Positions 33,825-42,819 of a stretch of 64,000 nt of DNA are shown piece by piece. The position numbers and the translations under genes are program-made. The DNA comes from Oscillospiraceae bacterium (GTDB lineage Bacteria; Bacillota; Clostridia; Saccharofermentanales; Saccharofermentanaceae): assembly GCA_900176545.1 (NCBI GenBank), contig FWXP01000006.1, forward strand, positions 98,701-162,700, written 5' to 3'. The notes under the pieces were generated by a model that ran no database searches, had not been told where the DNA came from, and saw only the letters and a list, made by a program, of their open reading frames with translations. How positions within the stretch are numbered: position 1 is the first letter of the stretch; each line of letters begins with the position of its first letter.

Positions 33825-33853
33825 TTGCAACATACCCCCAGGGGGTATATAAT
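33825..33853 (+). promoter_or_regulatory. Copper-responsive promoter with CsoR-type operator in the spacer
   Basis: TTGCAA (33825-33830) and TATAAT (33848-33853) are exactly 17 bp apart. The 17-nt palindrome ATACCCCCAGGGGGTAT (33832-33848) fills the spacer. A TACCC...GGGGTA palindrome is the known CsoR operator type of Firmicute copper operons. CsoR bound here would occlude the promoter until Cu(I) releases it. Confidence 0.88.
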
Positions 33854-33887
33854 CCTCTCGAAAGGCTTATGTTCGGGAGGATCTGGT

Positions 33888-34202
33888 ATGTCCGGAGAAA
33901 ATAAAGAAAAATGCCCCTGCTGCGACAGGAGTAAGCACAGGAGCGAAGACGAGAAGAAGGAGCTCATGAAGCGCCTTAACAGAGTCGAAGGACAGATCAG
34001 GGGCATCAAGAGGATGCTGGAAGAAGACGCATACTGCATCGACATCATAAATCAGGTGTCGGCGGCAGGATGCGCCCTGGACAGCTTTACCAAGGTGCTC
34101 CTTGCTACTCACATCAAGACCTGCGTCGCAGAGGATGTGAAGGACGGCAGGGAAGAGAAGCTGGACGAACTCGTTAAGACACTTCAGAAATTGATGAGAT
34201 GA
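33888..34202 (+). CDS. csoR: Copper-sensing transcriptional repressor CsoR
   Basis: This is a 104-residue all-helical regulator. [19 protein letters not shown] is the diagnostic segment. The Cu(I) ligands are the Cys in AYCIDI and the His and Cys in ATHIKTCV. It has an extra N-terminal CPCCD cysteine cluster. The start at 33888 was chosen for an GGGAGGA site 9 bp upstream and because the frame further left would include the promoter. It overlaps copA by 4 bp (ATGA). It is predicted to repress its own operon. Confidence 0.92.
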   Translation: MSGENKEKCPCCDRSKHRSEDEKKELMKRLNRVEGQIRGIKRMLEEDAYCIDIINQVSAAGCALDSFTKVLLATHIKTCVAEDVKDGREEKLDELVKTLQKLMR

Positions 34203-36679
34203 AACAGTACAACGTAACAGGAATGAGTTGCGCCGCATGTCAGGCGCGAGTAGAGAAGGCAGTCGGCGAAGTGCCTGGTGTCACGTCCTGCAGTGTAAGT
34301 CTTCTTACGAACTCCATGGGAGTCGAGGGAGATGCCGACGAGCAGGCGGTAATAAGCGCCGTCGAGAAGGCCGGATACGGCGCATCCGTAAAGGGAGAAA
34401 AGAATAAGAAGACTGACCTGAAGGCTGAGAAAGATGCCCTGGAAGATAAGGAGACACCGAGACTTAAGAAGAGGCTCATAACGTCCCTCATCTTCCTTCT
34501 TATCCTCATGTATTTCTCCATGGGCCACATGATGCTGAACTTCCCGCTCCCACCATTCTTCGAAGGCAATCACATTGCGATCGGTATGGTGCAGATGATC
34601 TTATCTGCCATCGTCATGTTCATTAATCGGAAGTTCTTTATTAGCGGCACGAGAAGCCTTATGCACGGGTCTCCCAATATGGATACTCTTATTGCCATGG
34701 GCTCAGGCGCGGCTTTTATATATTCCACGGTAATGCTCTTTGCAATGACCGCAGAAGGTGCAGATCAGCATGCGCTCATGAATGAATTCTACTTTGAATC
34801 CGCCGCCATGATCCTAACTCTTATAACTGTCGGCAAGATGCTGGAGTCCTACTCCAAGGGCAAGACTACCGATGCCTTAAAGAGCCTTATAAGCTTATCT
34901 CCCGACACGGCAACAGTCATAAGGGACGGCAAGGAGATAACGATCCCCACGGAGGATCTTGATAAGGACGATATCTTTGTCGTAAGACCCGGTGAGAGCA
35001 TACCCGTAGACGGTATCGTAATAGAAGGAACAAGTGCAGTTAACGAGTCAGCATTAACAGGCGAGAGCATGCCCGTAGATAAGAGAGAAGGCGACACGGT
35101 ATCTTCAGCTACCGTCAATATCGAAGGCTTTCTTAAGTGCAGGGCGACAAGAGTCGGCGAAGATACGACGCTTGCAAAGATAATAAAGACGGTATCGGAT
35201 GCGGCCGCTACCAAAGCGCCCGTTGCTAAGCTCGCGGATAAGATATCCGCGGTATTCGTTCCCGCGGTTATTGCCATCGCAGCCGTCACTACACTTATCT
35301 GGCTCCTGGTGGGAAGAGATATAGGCTTTGCCCTGGCCAGAGGCATCTGTGTGCTTGTCGTATCCTGCCCCTGTGCATTAGGCCTTGCTACGCCCGTTGC
35401 CATAATGGTAGGAAGCGGCGTAGGAGCTAAGCACGGCATTCTCTTTAAGACCGCAGAAGCGCTCCAGGAGACAGGTAATATCAAGGTGATCGCCCTGGAT
35501 AAGACAGGAACCATCACCAAAGGTGAACCTGCCCTTACGGACATCATCGGAGATGACGAAGAAGAGATCCTGAAGATAGCGGGAGCTCTGGAGAGCAAGT
35601 CCGAGCATCCTATCGCCAAGGCCATAATGAGATATGTCGAAGAGAAGGGTATCACATGTCCTGAGATCACTGATTTCGTGAACATGGTCGGCGAGGGCGT
35701 GAAAGGAAAGATCGAAGGACAGGAAGTATCAGCAGGAAAGACCAAGTATGGTGACGAAGATATATCTGATCTTTTGGGCAAGCTCTATAACGAAGGCAAG
35801 ACTGTAATAGCAGTCCGTAAAGGTGAGGAACAGATCGGTCTTATAGCCGTAGCGGATACCATAAAGGACGACAGCAAAGAAGCGATAAAGGAGCTCAAGG
35901 ACTTAGGGCTTTATACCGTCATGATCACGGGCGACTTTGCTGCGCCGGGGCATTATGTCGCGGACATCACGGGTGTTGACGAAGTATTCGCTAACGTACC
36001 GCCCATGAGCAAGGAAACGAGGATAAGAAACCTTCAAGGTAAGGGTAAGACGGCAATGGTAGGAGACGGTATAAACGATGCTCCCGCTCTTACAAGAGCA
36101 GATATCGGTATCGCCATAGGGGCAGGTACGGATGTTGCCATAGATGCGGCGGATGTGGTGCTTACAAAGAGCAGCCTTAGGGATGTCAGTGCAGCGATAA
36201 GGATAAGCAGAAAAACATATAAGAATATACTCGAGAACCTGTTCTGGGCCCTATTTTATAACGTACTTCTTATCCCCGTAGCGGCAGGTGCCTATGTGCA
36301 TGCTTTCGGTCTTACCATGAGGCCTGAGTTCGGCGCTGCAGCTATGAGCATCTCCAGTTTCTTCGTAGTAATGAATGCACTAAGACTGAACCTGATAAAG
36401 CCTTACGACAGCTCGCGAGACAGTTTCAAAGGTGAGAGGGTCAAGGGACCTTTCGCGCGTCAGTTTCGTCCGCATAAGATCAGCGTCGAAGGCATGATGT
36501 GCCCTCATTGCGAAGCGACCGTTAAGAAGGCTCTGGAAGCACTGCCTGAAGTGACGACGGCGACGGCAAGTCACGAGAAGGGAACAGTGGATATCTTAGT
36601 TGAAGGCGAACTCGACCTTGATAAGGTCAAGGCGGTCATAGAAGAAAAGGGCTATAAATACATCGGAGTTAAGTGGTAA
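34199..36679 (+). CDS. copA: Copper-exporting P1B-type ATPase CopA
   Basis: This 826-residue protein has an N-terminal heavy-metal domain ([15 protein letters not shown], residues 8-22), eight membrane helices, and the Cu(I) transport motif [13 protein letters not shown]. It also has the phosphorylated Asp in [21 protein letters not shown] in the nucleotide domain, and [12 protein letters not shown] second metal-binding domain is fused at the C terminus ([15 protein letters not shown]). That C-terminal position is less usual and may replace a separate CopZ chaperone. It is co-translated with csoR and exports cytosolic Cu(I). Confidence 0.95.
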   Translation: MKQYNVTGMSCAACQARVEKAVGEVPGVTSCSVSLLTNSMGVEGDADEQAVISAVEKAGYGASVKGEKNKKTDLKAEKDALEDKETPRLKKRLITSLIFLLILMYFSMGHMMLNFPLPPFFEGNHIAIGMVQMILSAIVMFINRKFFISGTRSLMHGSPNMDTLIAMGSGAAFIYSTVMLFAMTAEGADQHALMNEFYFESAAMILTLITVGKMLESYSKGKTTDALKSLISLSPDTATVIRDGKEITIPTEDLDKDDIFVVRPGESIPVDGIVIEGTSAVNESALTGESMPVDKREGDTVSSATVNIEGFLKCRATRVGEDTTLAKIIKTVSDAAATKAPVAKLADKISAVFVPAVIAIAAVTTLIWLLVGRDIGFALARGICVLVVSCPCALGLATPVAIMVGSGVGAKHGILFKTAEALQETGNIKVIALDKTGTITKGEPALTDIIGDDEEEILKIAGALESKSEHPIAKAIMRYVEEKGITCPEITDFVNMVGEGVKGKIEGQEVSAGKTKYGDEDISDLLGKLYNEGKTVIAVRKGEEQIGLIAVADTIKDDSKEAIKELKDLGLYTVMITGDFAAPGHYVADITGVDEVFANVPPMSKETRIRNLQGKGKTAMVGDGINDAPALTRADIGIAIGAGTDVAIDAADVVLTKSSLRDVSAAIRISRKTYKNILENLFWALFYNVLLIPVAAGAYVHAFGLTMRPEFGAAAMSISSFFVVMNALRLNLIKPYDSSRDSFKGERVKGPFARQFRPHKISVEGMMCPHCEATVKKALEALPEVTTATASHEKGTVDILVEGELDLDKVKAVIEEKGYKYIGVKW

Positions 36680-36680
36680 G

Positions 36681-37226
36681 ATGTCTTCTATGGAAAGCAA
36701 GATAAATGTAGTATTGTTCGAGCCCGAGATACCTCAGAATACGGGCAACATAATGAGGACTTGTGTAGCCGCGAACTGTGAGCTTCACATAATAAAGCCG
36801 CTGGGATTTGATATCGATAATCCCAAGTTCAGACGCGCTACAACGAATCACATCACGTGGGCCGACTATGTGCTCTACGAGAGCTTCGACGACTTCGCGG
36901 ACAAGAACCCGGGCGAATACTACTTCATGACAAGATACGGCAAGGTACCGCCATCTGATATCGATTTCAAGGCCGCAGAAGGTCCTATTTACCTCATCTT
37001 CGGCAAGGAGAGCACAGGTGTTCCCTACGATATCTTGAAGGCGCACATAGACCGCTGCTTCAGGATACCAATGGCGGGAGACTGCAGGAGCCTTAACTTA
37101 AGTAACGCGGCTGCCATCGCCATCTACGAATGCGAGAGGCAGCTGGGGTACCCGGGACTCTCACTTACTGAAGTTCAGAAGGGTGAGGATTTCTTAGAGT
37201 CTTACGACGCGACCCTCGGGAGATAA
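36681..37226 (+). CDS. trmL: tRNA (cytidine(34)-2'-O)-methyltransferase TrmL
   Basis: This is a 181-residue SPOUT-class enzyme. It begins near the conserved VVLFEPEIPQNTGNIMRTC segment and has the knotted AdoMet site (YLIFGKESTGVP, then RIPMAGDCRSLNLSNAAAIAIYE). It 2'-O-methylates the wobble base of certain tRNA-Leu. It starts two bases after the copA stop. A second in-frame Met three codons in is also possible as the start. Confidence 0.92.
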   Translation: MSSMESKINVVLFEPEIPQNTGNIMRTCVAANCELHIIKPLGFDIDNPKFRRATTNHITWADYVLYESFDDFADKNPGEYYFMTRYGKVPPSDIDFKAAEGPIYLIFGKESTGVPYDILKAHIDRCFRIPMAGDCRSLNLSNAAAIAIYECERQLGYPGLSLTEVQKGEDFLESYDATLGR

Positions 37227-37229
37227 GAT

Positions 37230-37589
37230 ATGCCATTAGTTCGTATCGACATGGTAAAGGGCAAGAGCCCCGAGTATAAGAAAATTGTTCTCGATACAGT
37301 TCACGAAGGTCTTATGGAGGCTCTTGGTATAGAAGACCGGGACAGATTTCAAAGGATCGTGGAGATACCTAAGGAAGACTTCGAACGTCCCGAAGGCAAG
37401 ACGGAAGACTTCATGATCATCGAGCTTACGATATTCCCCGGAAGGACAAGAGATCAGAAGAAAGAAGCTATCTCTATGATTACGGCGGACCTTAATACAA
37501 AGCTTGGTATCGCGCCTTCTGATGTCTTTATTATCTTCAACGAGCCTCCCCTGGAAAACTGGGGGATGGCAGGGATTCAGAAAGGCTGA
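37230..37589 (+). CDS. Tautomerase superfamily protein
   Basis: This is a 119-residue protein in which Met is followed by Pro, giving the catalytic N-terminal proline after Met removal (PLVRIDMVKGKSPEYKK). The duplicated beta-alpha-beta plan and the ITADLNTKLGIAPSDVFIIFNEPPLENWGMAG C-terminal half match the 4-OT/cis-CaaD-like tautomerases of ~120-130 residues. The substrate is unknown. It is tightly linked to trmL and followed by a terminator. Confidence 0.85.
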   Translation: MPLVRIDMVKGKSPEYKKIVLDTVHEGLMEALGIEDRDRFQRIVEIPKEDFERPEGKTEDFMIIELTIFPGRTRDQKKEAISMITADLNTKLGIAPSDVFIIFNEPPLENWGMAGIQKG

Positions 37590-37595
37590 TAAAAA

Positions 37596-37625
37596 GAGGA
37601 TCGGTATAAATATACCGATCCTCTG
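37596..37625. terminator. Bidirectional terminator
   Basis: A perfect 13-bp stem (37596-37608 with 37611-37623) with a 2-nt AA loop stands between the converging tautomerase and secreted-protein genes, with an A-run on its left side. Confidence 0.85.
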
Positions 37626-37639
37626 TCAGGATAACGTTA

Positions 37640-38035
37640 TTACACCCAACCGGCGACAAAGAGAAGGCCGGCGTCGAAATCAATAGGATTCCATTCACTC
37701 ATGCCCCAACCGTTTCTCAGGCTGCTCTGACTCTGACCCTCGTACCAGTGTCCCAGATCTGCACCACAGATCGCGCATCTGTTGGTGACTGTACGCACTC
37801 TGTAACGATTGCGGGAGTATAAACCTGTATTACGCCATTCTCCGGTCTGCCAAGGTCCTACGTACGTGCGGCAATTTGCGCCGCAGTTGTGGTAAGCGGC
37901 ATGGTCAAGCTCTACTAAGTGAGTCTGAGCGATCGTGTCCGCCGTAACTGTGGTATCTGTTGTAAATGCCGTAAGAGAGCAGAACAACGATAAAGATACC
38001 GCAGCAACTGCGATCTTTTTGATAAATCTGTTCAT
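37640..38035 (-). CDS. Small secreted cysteine-containing protein
   Basis: This is a 131-residue protein with a classical signal peptide: basic MNRFIKK, a hydrophobic core of about residues 8-23, and a Thr-rich cleavage region. The mature part has four Cys in two pairs (CGANC and CAIC) that could bind zinc or form disulfides. It also has an aromatic, Gly/Asn-rich C-terminal half. No family is recognised. It appears monocistronic. Confidence 0.65.
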   Translation of the reverse strand: MNRFIKKIAVAAVSLSLFCSLTAFTTDTTVTADTIAQTHLVELDHAAYHNCGANCRTYVGPWQTGEWRNTGLYSRNRYRVRTVTNRCAICGADLGHWYEGQSQSSLRNGWGMSEWNPIDFDAGLLFVAGWV

Positions 38036-38186
38036 GATAGTTCTTTCCTTTTTGTTTATTCCATGGCCACAGTGGGATTAGGTTAACATACGTTAACCTG
38101 CAGTGTCAATGGAAACCTTGCAAATAGCATGCGGTAAATTTGCGGCTAATACTGAATTCTTAAGAAACCAAATGCTGTGTTTAAGA

Positions 38187-39104
38187 TCAGAGCCACTTCT
38201 TGATCTTAAAGAAGATAAGACAGCCGAAGAAGATCATTACAGACAGAGCAATTATTATCGGATATGCCAGAGGAGACTGAAGCTCGGGCATATGGACGAA
38301 GTTCATTCCGTACCATCCGGTGATGAGAGTCAATGGCATGAAGATACTTGTAACGACCGTAAGGATCGTCATTATCCTGTTCTGCTTGATGTCGATCTGT
38401 GCCTGGTTAAGGTCCCTTATCTGGGCTGTGTGATCCGCAAGGGAAGATGTCATGTCATGCAAGGTCTGAACCCTCTGGAAGACCAGGTGGAAATATCTCT
38501 CGTTATTCTCCCGGAAGAATTCATTCTCGTTCTCTTCAAGTTCCTGGCTTAAGTCCAGAAGCTGCGCATAGTGCATGCGAAGGTCGCGAAGTTCGCTCCT
38601 GATGTCTGCAAGCTCACGCATGGATGCGGTGGTCTCTTCGTCAAGGATATCCTGTTCTATTCTATCGAGCTTCACGTCATACTGCTCGACGATCTTATAG
38701 TCCCTGTGGATGATGCTCTCAAGGAAATCGTAGAGGAATCTCTCCAGGCAGGGATTGATATATTTCTTAGTCCTGGCGATATTTTCGACGATCCTCGCGG
38801 CGAATCCCTCGTCGTCAATGAAGACCACGCCCTTCTCATCAAGAGCGAAAGCGAAATTGTGCTTGGGACCTGATATGTTCTTGCGGCTGGGGATGGAGAA
38901 TGTACCCGTAAGAGAGTCGATATTGACCTCGGCATGTGTATCGGTTATCTCATCCAGATTGATATCCCACTCGATACCCATATTGAATTTCTTGTTGGTC
39001 TTGATCCACTCATCCGATCCGATGACCGCAATGTACTGGAAATCTATCTTATCGAAATTCTTAGCTTCGAATTTCTCGATCCTCTCGCCGATCTTATAGT
39101 ACAT
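38187..39104 (-). CDS. corA: CorA-type magnesium/divalent metal transporter
   Basis: This 305-residue protein has a large cytosolic N-terminal domain with long charged helices and two C-terminal membrane helices. The conserved GMN signature is in TGWYGMNFVHMPEL between them, and the protein ends in a short basic tail (FFKIKKWL). It forms a pentameric Mg channel. The GMN loop is intact, so selectivity should be normal for the family. Confidence 0.9.
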   Translation of the reverse strand: MYYKIGERIEKFEAKNFDKIDFQYIAVIGSDEWIKTNKKFNMGIEWDINLDEITDTHAEVNIDSLTGTFSIPSRKNISGPKHNFAFALDEKGVVFIDDEGFAARIVENIARTKKYINPCLERFLYDFLESIIHRDYKIVEQYDVKLDRIEQDILDEETTASMRELADIRSELRDLRMHYAQLLDLSQELEENENEFFRENNERYFHLVFQRVQTLHDMTSSLADHTAQIRDLNQAQIDIKQNRIMTILTVVTSIFMPLTLITGWYGMNFVHMPELQSPLAYPIIIALSVMIFFGCLIFFKIKKWL

Positions 39105-39150
39105 CTGAACATAACCTCCCTTGTTCGCTTCGAAAATATTTTACAATAAG

Positions 39151-39178
39151 AAAGCCGTGATCACGAAGACCACGGCTA
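39151..39178 (-). terminator. Terminator of the low-molecular-weight phosphatase gene
   Basis: AGCCGTGATC (39153-39162) pairs with GACCACGGCT (39168-39177), allowing a G-T pair, and on the minus strand it is followed by TTTCTTATT. It lies just past the phosphatase stop and before corA. Confidence 0.7.
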
Positions 39179-39182
39179 AAGC

Positions 39183-39650
39183 TTACAGAACTTCTTCACA
39201 GATATACTTCAGGAGTGCTTCGCATCCTTCCGTGAGATCATCGTAGGTCCTGTCGAAGTTTCCCGTATACCAGGGGTCCGCTATGTCCCTTGGTGAGTCC
39301 GTATAATCCAGAAGAAGATGTATCTTATCTTCGGGATCCGAGGGCAATATCCTTGCGATATTTCGAAGGTTATACTGCTCCATGCAAAGGATTAGATCGA
39401 ACTGATCGTAATCGGAGGGACGTACCTGCCTTGCCGCATGACGCGTATAAGGGATACCCTCCTTATCAAGCTTCCTCTTGGCAGGCGGATACATATCGTT
39501 GCCGATCTCCTCACGAGAGGTAGCAGCAGACTCGACATAGATCGAGTCAGACAGGCCTCTGTCGGCTACCATCTTCTTCAAGATGAATTCACACATTACT
39601 GACCTGCAGATGTTGCCGTGGCAAACCATTAACACTTTTATCATAGTCAT
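39183..39650 (-). CDS. Low-molecular-weight protein tyrosine phosphatase (5' end rebuilt by an integrated element)
   Basis: This 155-residue protein has the P-loop VCHGNICRS (catalytic Cys in C-x5-R-S) near the N terminus and the general-acid Asp in DIADPWYTG. It dephosphorylates phosphotyrosine or related substrates in the cytosol. The first ~12 codons lie at the junction with the integrated element: the phosphatase gene body continues left, while DNA to the right belongs to the element. A second, displaced 5' end of a phosphatase gene occurs at 61582-61644. A start at Met3 (39644) is equally possible, and the ribosome site is weak. Confidence 0.88.
   Translation of the reverse strand: MTMIKVLMVCHGNICRSVMCEFILKKMVADRGLSDSIYVESAATSREEIGNDMYPPAKRKLDKEGIPYTRHAARQVRPSDYDQFDLILCMEQYNLRNIARILPSDPEDKIHLLLDYTDSPRDIADPWYTGNFDRTYDDLTEGCEALLKYICEEVL
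39602..39640. other. Left attachment site (attL) in the phosphatase gene
   Basis: The core TGCCGTGGCA and flanking ACCTGCA / CATTAA / ACT blocks match 61592-61632. The core encodes the Cys-His-Gly of the phosphatase P-loop. Element DNA to the right of the core recreates the start codon and first residues. Confidence 0.75.
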
Positions 39651-39763
39651 TTTTGCCCCGTTTTACTGAGAAAAGCTACTATTTTCAAGGGTTTCGCGAC
39701 TACTCTGAAAAAGAACATATTTTCTTTTCGTAGCTTATCAGAGCAAGATTTTTAGTGCTCTGG

Positions 39764-39797
39764 GTACAGTTCTGGGTACAGTTTTCAAAAACTGTAC
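39764..39797. repeat. Repeated GTACAGTT(TT) motifs near attL, probable integrase arm sites
   Basis: GTACAGTT occurs at 39764, and again at 39776 as the left half of an inverted repeat (GTACAGTTTT-CA-AAAACTGTAC, 39776-39797). The same motif occurs twice at 61525 and 61536 at the other end. This is the expected arrangement of arm-type integrase sites. Confidence 0.6.
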
Positions 39798-39825
39798 CTG
39801 AGCATTTTCAGGGCTTTGCAGACTT

Positions 39826-41022
39826 TTACCCGGTTGCCAACCTCGATACTACTGCTTTGGCTTCTTCAAGACCGACGTGAGTATAAGTATTCATGGTCAC
39901 TCCAATCTCGGAATGTCCCATAAGGTACTGTAAGACCTTGGGTGGCATTCCCGACTTAGCCATATTGGTACAGTAGGTGTGGCGGCACATGTGAGGCGTG
40001 ATCTTGGGAAGCTGTTCCTTGTAGATGCTGTTATGCTTATCTACGATGAACTTGAAATACTTCTCCCAATGCAGTGAATACATAGGATTGCCATTAATGT
40101 CCAGGTACAGAAATCCCATATGTCCGCCGATGACCGGTTCCTTGATCGGAGTCTTTCTTCTCTCGATAATCTTTCTGAAGCATTCCTCGACATCCGGTGT
40201 CATAGGTAAGACTCTTGTTCCGGAATCGGTCTTGGTCTTCTGGATATAGTATCCTTTGGATCCGTTCTTCATGAGCTGATGATCAATATTGATCACATGC
40301 TCTTCGAAGTTTATATCCTTGATCGTCAATCCACAGAACTCTGAGATCCTGAGACCGGTCTTAAGAAGAATATAGATTCCTTCGTAGTAACGGCGGTAAT
40401 GAGAATCCTCTTTGATGAAATTCAGGAACCTCCGTTCATCATCACGGCTTATCGCTTCTCGTCTTATGCTGTCATTTATGATGACATCAACGAGCTGAAA
40501 GCCGAATGGATTCTTCCTTATGAGATCATCGTCTACTGCCATTTGGAACGCCGGACGAAGAACTCCCCGTATAGTATGGATCGAACTGTAACCGCGGCCT
40601 TCTTCCTTTTGCTGTTTGATGAACCACAGTTTTGCATCAGATATCCTGATCTTGTCGATCCTTGTGCTTCCGAGCGGGTCCTTCTTCAAGATGTTTACTA
40701 CAGTCACATATCCTTTTGCGGTAGTAGGTCTGACATTGGTCTTGGTTGCGATATACTTCTGAACCAAATCCAGAACTGTCAGATTCCCGCCGTCTGCAGA
40801 GATATTATCAAAGAGATCAGCCTGGATCTTCTTTTCCAATTCTCTTAGTGACGGTCCTCTTTTTCTTCCTGAAAGGACAGGATCGTGCACGTCTAACCTG
40901 TAACTGTGAACGCATCTTTGTACACCGAAGTTATCTGTGTACTTATACCGGTAACGGCCATCTGTCAGTTGACACTCGCCTTCGCGTAAAACTCTGCCTT
41001 TGTTATCTCTCCTTTTTGTCAT
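39826..41022 (-). CDS. Tn916-type tyrosine recombinase (integrase)
   Basis: This is a 398-residue protein. The N-terminal arm-binding domain (TKRRDNKGRVLREGECQLTDGRYRYKYTDNFG) is like that of Tn916 Int. A core-binding domain follows, then the catalytic domain with Arg in KTGLRISEFCGL, His-x-x-Arg in HMCRHTY, His in MGHSEIG, and the nucleophile Tyr in TMNTYTHVG. It lies next to attL and reads toward it. The start at 41022 has AAAGGAG upstream. It should catalyse integration and excision at the phosphatase gene. Confidence 0.95.
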   Translation of the reverse strand: MTKRRDNKGRVLREGECQLTDGRYRYKYTDNFGVQRCVHSYRLDVHDPVLSGRKRGPSLRELEKKIQADLFDNISADGGNLTVLDLVQKYIATKTNVRPTTAKGYVTVVNILKKDPLGSTRIDKIRISDAKLWFIKQQKEEGRGYSSIHTIRGVLRPAFQMAVDDDLIRKNPFGFQLVDVIINDSIRREAISRDDERRFLNFIKEDSHYRRYYEGIYILLKTGLRISEFCGLTIKDINFEEHVINIDHQLMKNGSKGYYIQKTKTDSGTRVLPMTPDVEECFRKIIERRKTPIKEPVIGGHMGFLYLDINGNPMYSLHWEKYFKFIVDKHNSIYKEQLPKITPHMCRHTYCTNMAKSGMPPKVLQYLMGHSEIGVTMNTYTHVGLEEAKAVVSRLATG

Positions 41023-41089
41023 ATATTTGAACTCCTTTCTGATGAAAGTCGTCCTGCGTGACACATAAAATATAGCATACGGGACGTAT

Positions 41090-41425
41090 TCATACTACAG
41101 ATGCGTCATTAAGATACTTCTCGAAAAGCTCCCTCTTGATCATGGCTCTGTTGCCGTTCATAACAATGAATTCAGCAAGAGGATCCGCTTCTACGATTGC
41201 TCTTATACGCTTCTCGCCAATGTGGAAATAATCAGCTGCTTCTCTTATGGTAAGCATGTATTTCTCCCAGAGAGGTACTTCATCACCATCTGCTGGTGTC
41301 TTGGAAGCTTGAGCCTTACCTGGTGCAAGGTTCTGCTTTGCCATTTCCACAAGGAAAGCTGCAGCTGCATCCTGCTTTATTACTGGTGTCTGTTCTGTCT
41401 CAAAATAGATATTCATATCGTTCAT
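41090..41425 (-). CDS. Excisionase-like DNA-binding protein
   Basis: This 111-residue protein has a C-terminal MerR-like winged helix, LTIREAADYFHIGEKRIRAIVEAD, followed by MNGNRAMIKRELFEKYL, the pattern of Tn916-type Xis proteins. It lies directly upstream of the integrase in the same direction. It has an unusually long N-terminal extension (about 50 residues). AAAGGAG precedes the start. It is expected to direct the integrase toward excision. Confidence 0.82.
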   Translation of the reverse strand: MNDMNIYFETEQTPVIKQDAAAAFLVEMAKQNLAPGKAQASKTPADGDEVPLWEKYMLTIREAADYFHIGEKRIRAIVEADPLAEFIVMNGNRAMIKRELFEKYLNDASVV

Positions 41426-41439
41426 AATGATTTCTCCTT

Positions 41440-42819
41440 TTACATTCCGCCCATTCTTATACCAAGGGCTTCTTTCTTTTCAGCTATTTTCTGCCATTCT
41501 TTTCTGTCCATTCCAGCCGGCTTTGATGTCATATCAGGTACCGGAGCAGGATCAGGACTTACAATATCCTGTAGGTTGCCAACAAGACGAGCACTGCCGA
41601 TAACAACATCATAAGCAGGCATGGGATTATTATTCGCTTGTAGAGCCTGTCTCCGTAACTGATCATCTGTTGTTCCAGATCCGTCTTGGCTTTGTCCAAT
41701 TCCGTAGCATGTTGCTCGTTCAGCTTCCCAACCTGTGATTGGAATTCCTTCTCCATCGTCTTCGATCGGTTCTCCAGATCGTCCTGAATCTTCTCTGCTT
41801 CGAACGTCAATTGCTTCATCCATTTCTCTTCGTGACGGATGTGTATGTCCTCTACCTGATCGATATAATTCACCAACTGTCTGTCCGTCGGAAGATAACG
41901 GATCAATTCTCCGAGTCTGTTCTGAACTTCCAATTGTTGCTGCATCGTCTCGATTATCGCTTTCCAGTTCTCTTCCGAGATCATCACGCAGGGTGTCGGA
42001 TCCTTCGCTTTGATAAGATTCTGCTGTGCTTGTCCTAATACGTTCATTAATCTTTCGTCTGATGTCGAACTCATTATCCATCGCCTCCTTCGTATATTTG
42101 CTCATATGTAGTTTGTTATCCCGGCACTTCATATTGTCAGGAGTGGTATAGGTTATGTACTTTCTGCTGTCTGTCCATGTGACCTGATAGCCGAGATCTT
42201 CCATAAACTTCAGATATTCGTCCTTAGTCTTAGCTTTGGTCATCGCCAGATTGATCGTTGCCATGAGGTTGATCTTCCAACTTTCTCCCTTGGTTGCTGC
42301 TCGGTATTCTCTTGTACCCATCTGTCTCAAGTTCTTTTCTTTATCTTCAATAACTGAAAGACCATACTTCATACAGATCTCATCTGACGCTTTGCGCAGC
42401 CTTGGAATGTTGTTCTTATCCGAGTGATACTTCTTTCCGTTCTCATGGTTCACGCTGTTAAGTACGATATGAGAATGAATGTGATCTCTATCGACATGAG
42501 TCGCTACTACAACTTCAAATCCCTTGAATTGCTTTTCTGCAAATTCCATAGCGATCTCATGTGCTTTCTCAGGTGAAATATCCTCGTCAGGAGAGAAGGA
42601 TTGAAGTATGTGATAGTACTCGCGGCCTCCCATCTTGCCGTGATATTTCTTAGTAGCCGTCATCTCGGAGTAGGCTGTCTCGGGTAGACAGTCTATTCCG
42701 GAGACGAGCTTACGTCCGTCTTTCAGCGTCTTGGCTTCCTGCATACAGTAATCAAGTACATTCTTGAGAGGTTTATGTCCTTTGGTACTTCCGCTTGATA
42801 GGATGTTTACTACTGCCAT
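41440..42819 (-). CDS. Relaxase / mobilization nuclease (MobA-VirD2-like)
   Basis: This is a 459-residue protein. The N-terminal relaxase domain contains the metal-binding HUH-type motif THVDRDHIHSHIVLNS (about residues 95-110) and a preceding YYHILQSFSPDED motif. The nicking Tyr is among those in the first ~75 residues. The C-terminal third is low in sequence complexity and encodes a second gene in another frame. The start at 42819 has GGAGGTGG 8 bp upstream and overlaps the MobC stop (TGATG). It should nick oriT and pilot the strand during mobilization by a helper conjugation system. Confidence 0.9.
   Translation of the reverse strand: MAVVNILSSGSTKGHKPLKNVLDYCMQEAKTLKDGRKLVSGIDCLPETAYSEMTATKKYHGKMGGREYYHILQSFSPDEDISPEKAHEIAMEFAEKQFKGFEVVVATHVDRDHIHSHIVLNSVNHENGKKYHSDKNNIPRLRKASDEICMKYGLSVIEDKEKNLRQMGTREYRAATKGESWKINLMATINLAMTKAKTKDEYLKFMEDLGYQVTWTDSRKYITYTTPDNMKCRDNKLHMSKYTKEAMDNEFDIRRKINERIRTSTAESYQSEGSDTLRDDLGRELESDNRDDAATIGSSEQTRRIDPLSSDGQTVGELYRSGRGHTHPSRREMDEAIDVRSREDSGRSGEPIEDDGEGIPITGWEAERATCYGIGQSQDGSGTTDDQLRRQALQANNNPMPAYDVVIGSARLVGNLQDIVSPDPAPVPDMTSKPAGMDRKEWQKIAEKKEALGIRMGGM
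41559..42074 (-). CDS. Nested mobilization gene: coiled-coil protein with C-terminal membrane helix
   Basis: This 171-residue protein is encoded entirely within the relaxase gene in a different frame of the same strand. A perfect AAGGAGG lies 9 bp before its ATG, inside relaxase codons. The product has a long Gln/Glu/Lys-rich heptad-like region (about 60-145) and one C-terminal hydrophobic helix (IIIPCLLMMLLSAVLVLLA). This matches the plan of MobB/MbeB-type accessory proteins, which in RSF1010 and ColE1 are also nested in the relaxase gene. Relaxosome anchoring at the membrane is inferred. Confidence 0.75.
   Translation of the reverse strand: MSSTSDERLMNVLGQAQQNLIKAKDPTPCVMISEENWKAIIETMQQQLEVQNRLGELIRYLPTDRQLVNYIDQVEDIHIRHEEKWMKQLTFEAEKIQDDLENRSKTMEKEFQSQVGKLNEQHATELDKAKTDLEQQMISYGDRLYKRIIIPCLLMMLLSAVLVLLATYRIL

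Noticed and set aside
34849..35781. A 310-codon minus-strand frame inside copA
   Set aside because: It is antisense to conserved CopA motifs, and its Ser/Thr-rich translation looks like a shadow frame.
41735..42038. Plus-strand frames of 92-99 codons opposite the relaxase tail
   Set aside because: They are antisense shadows; only the minus-strand nested frame has a ribosome site and a sensible protein pattern.
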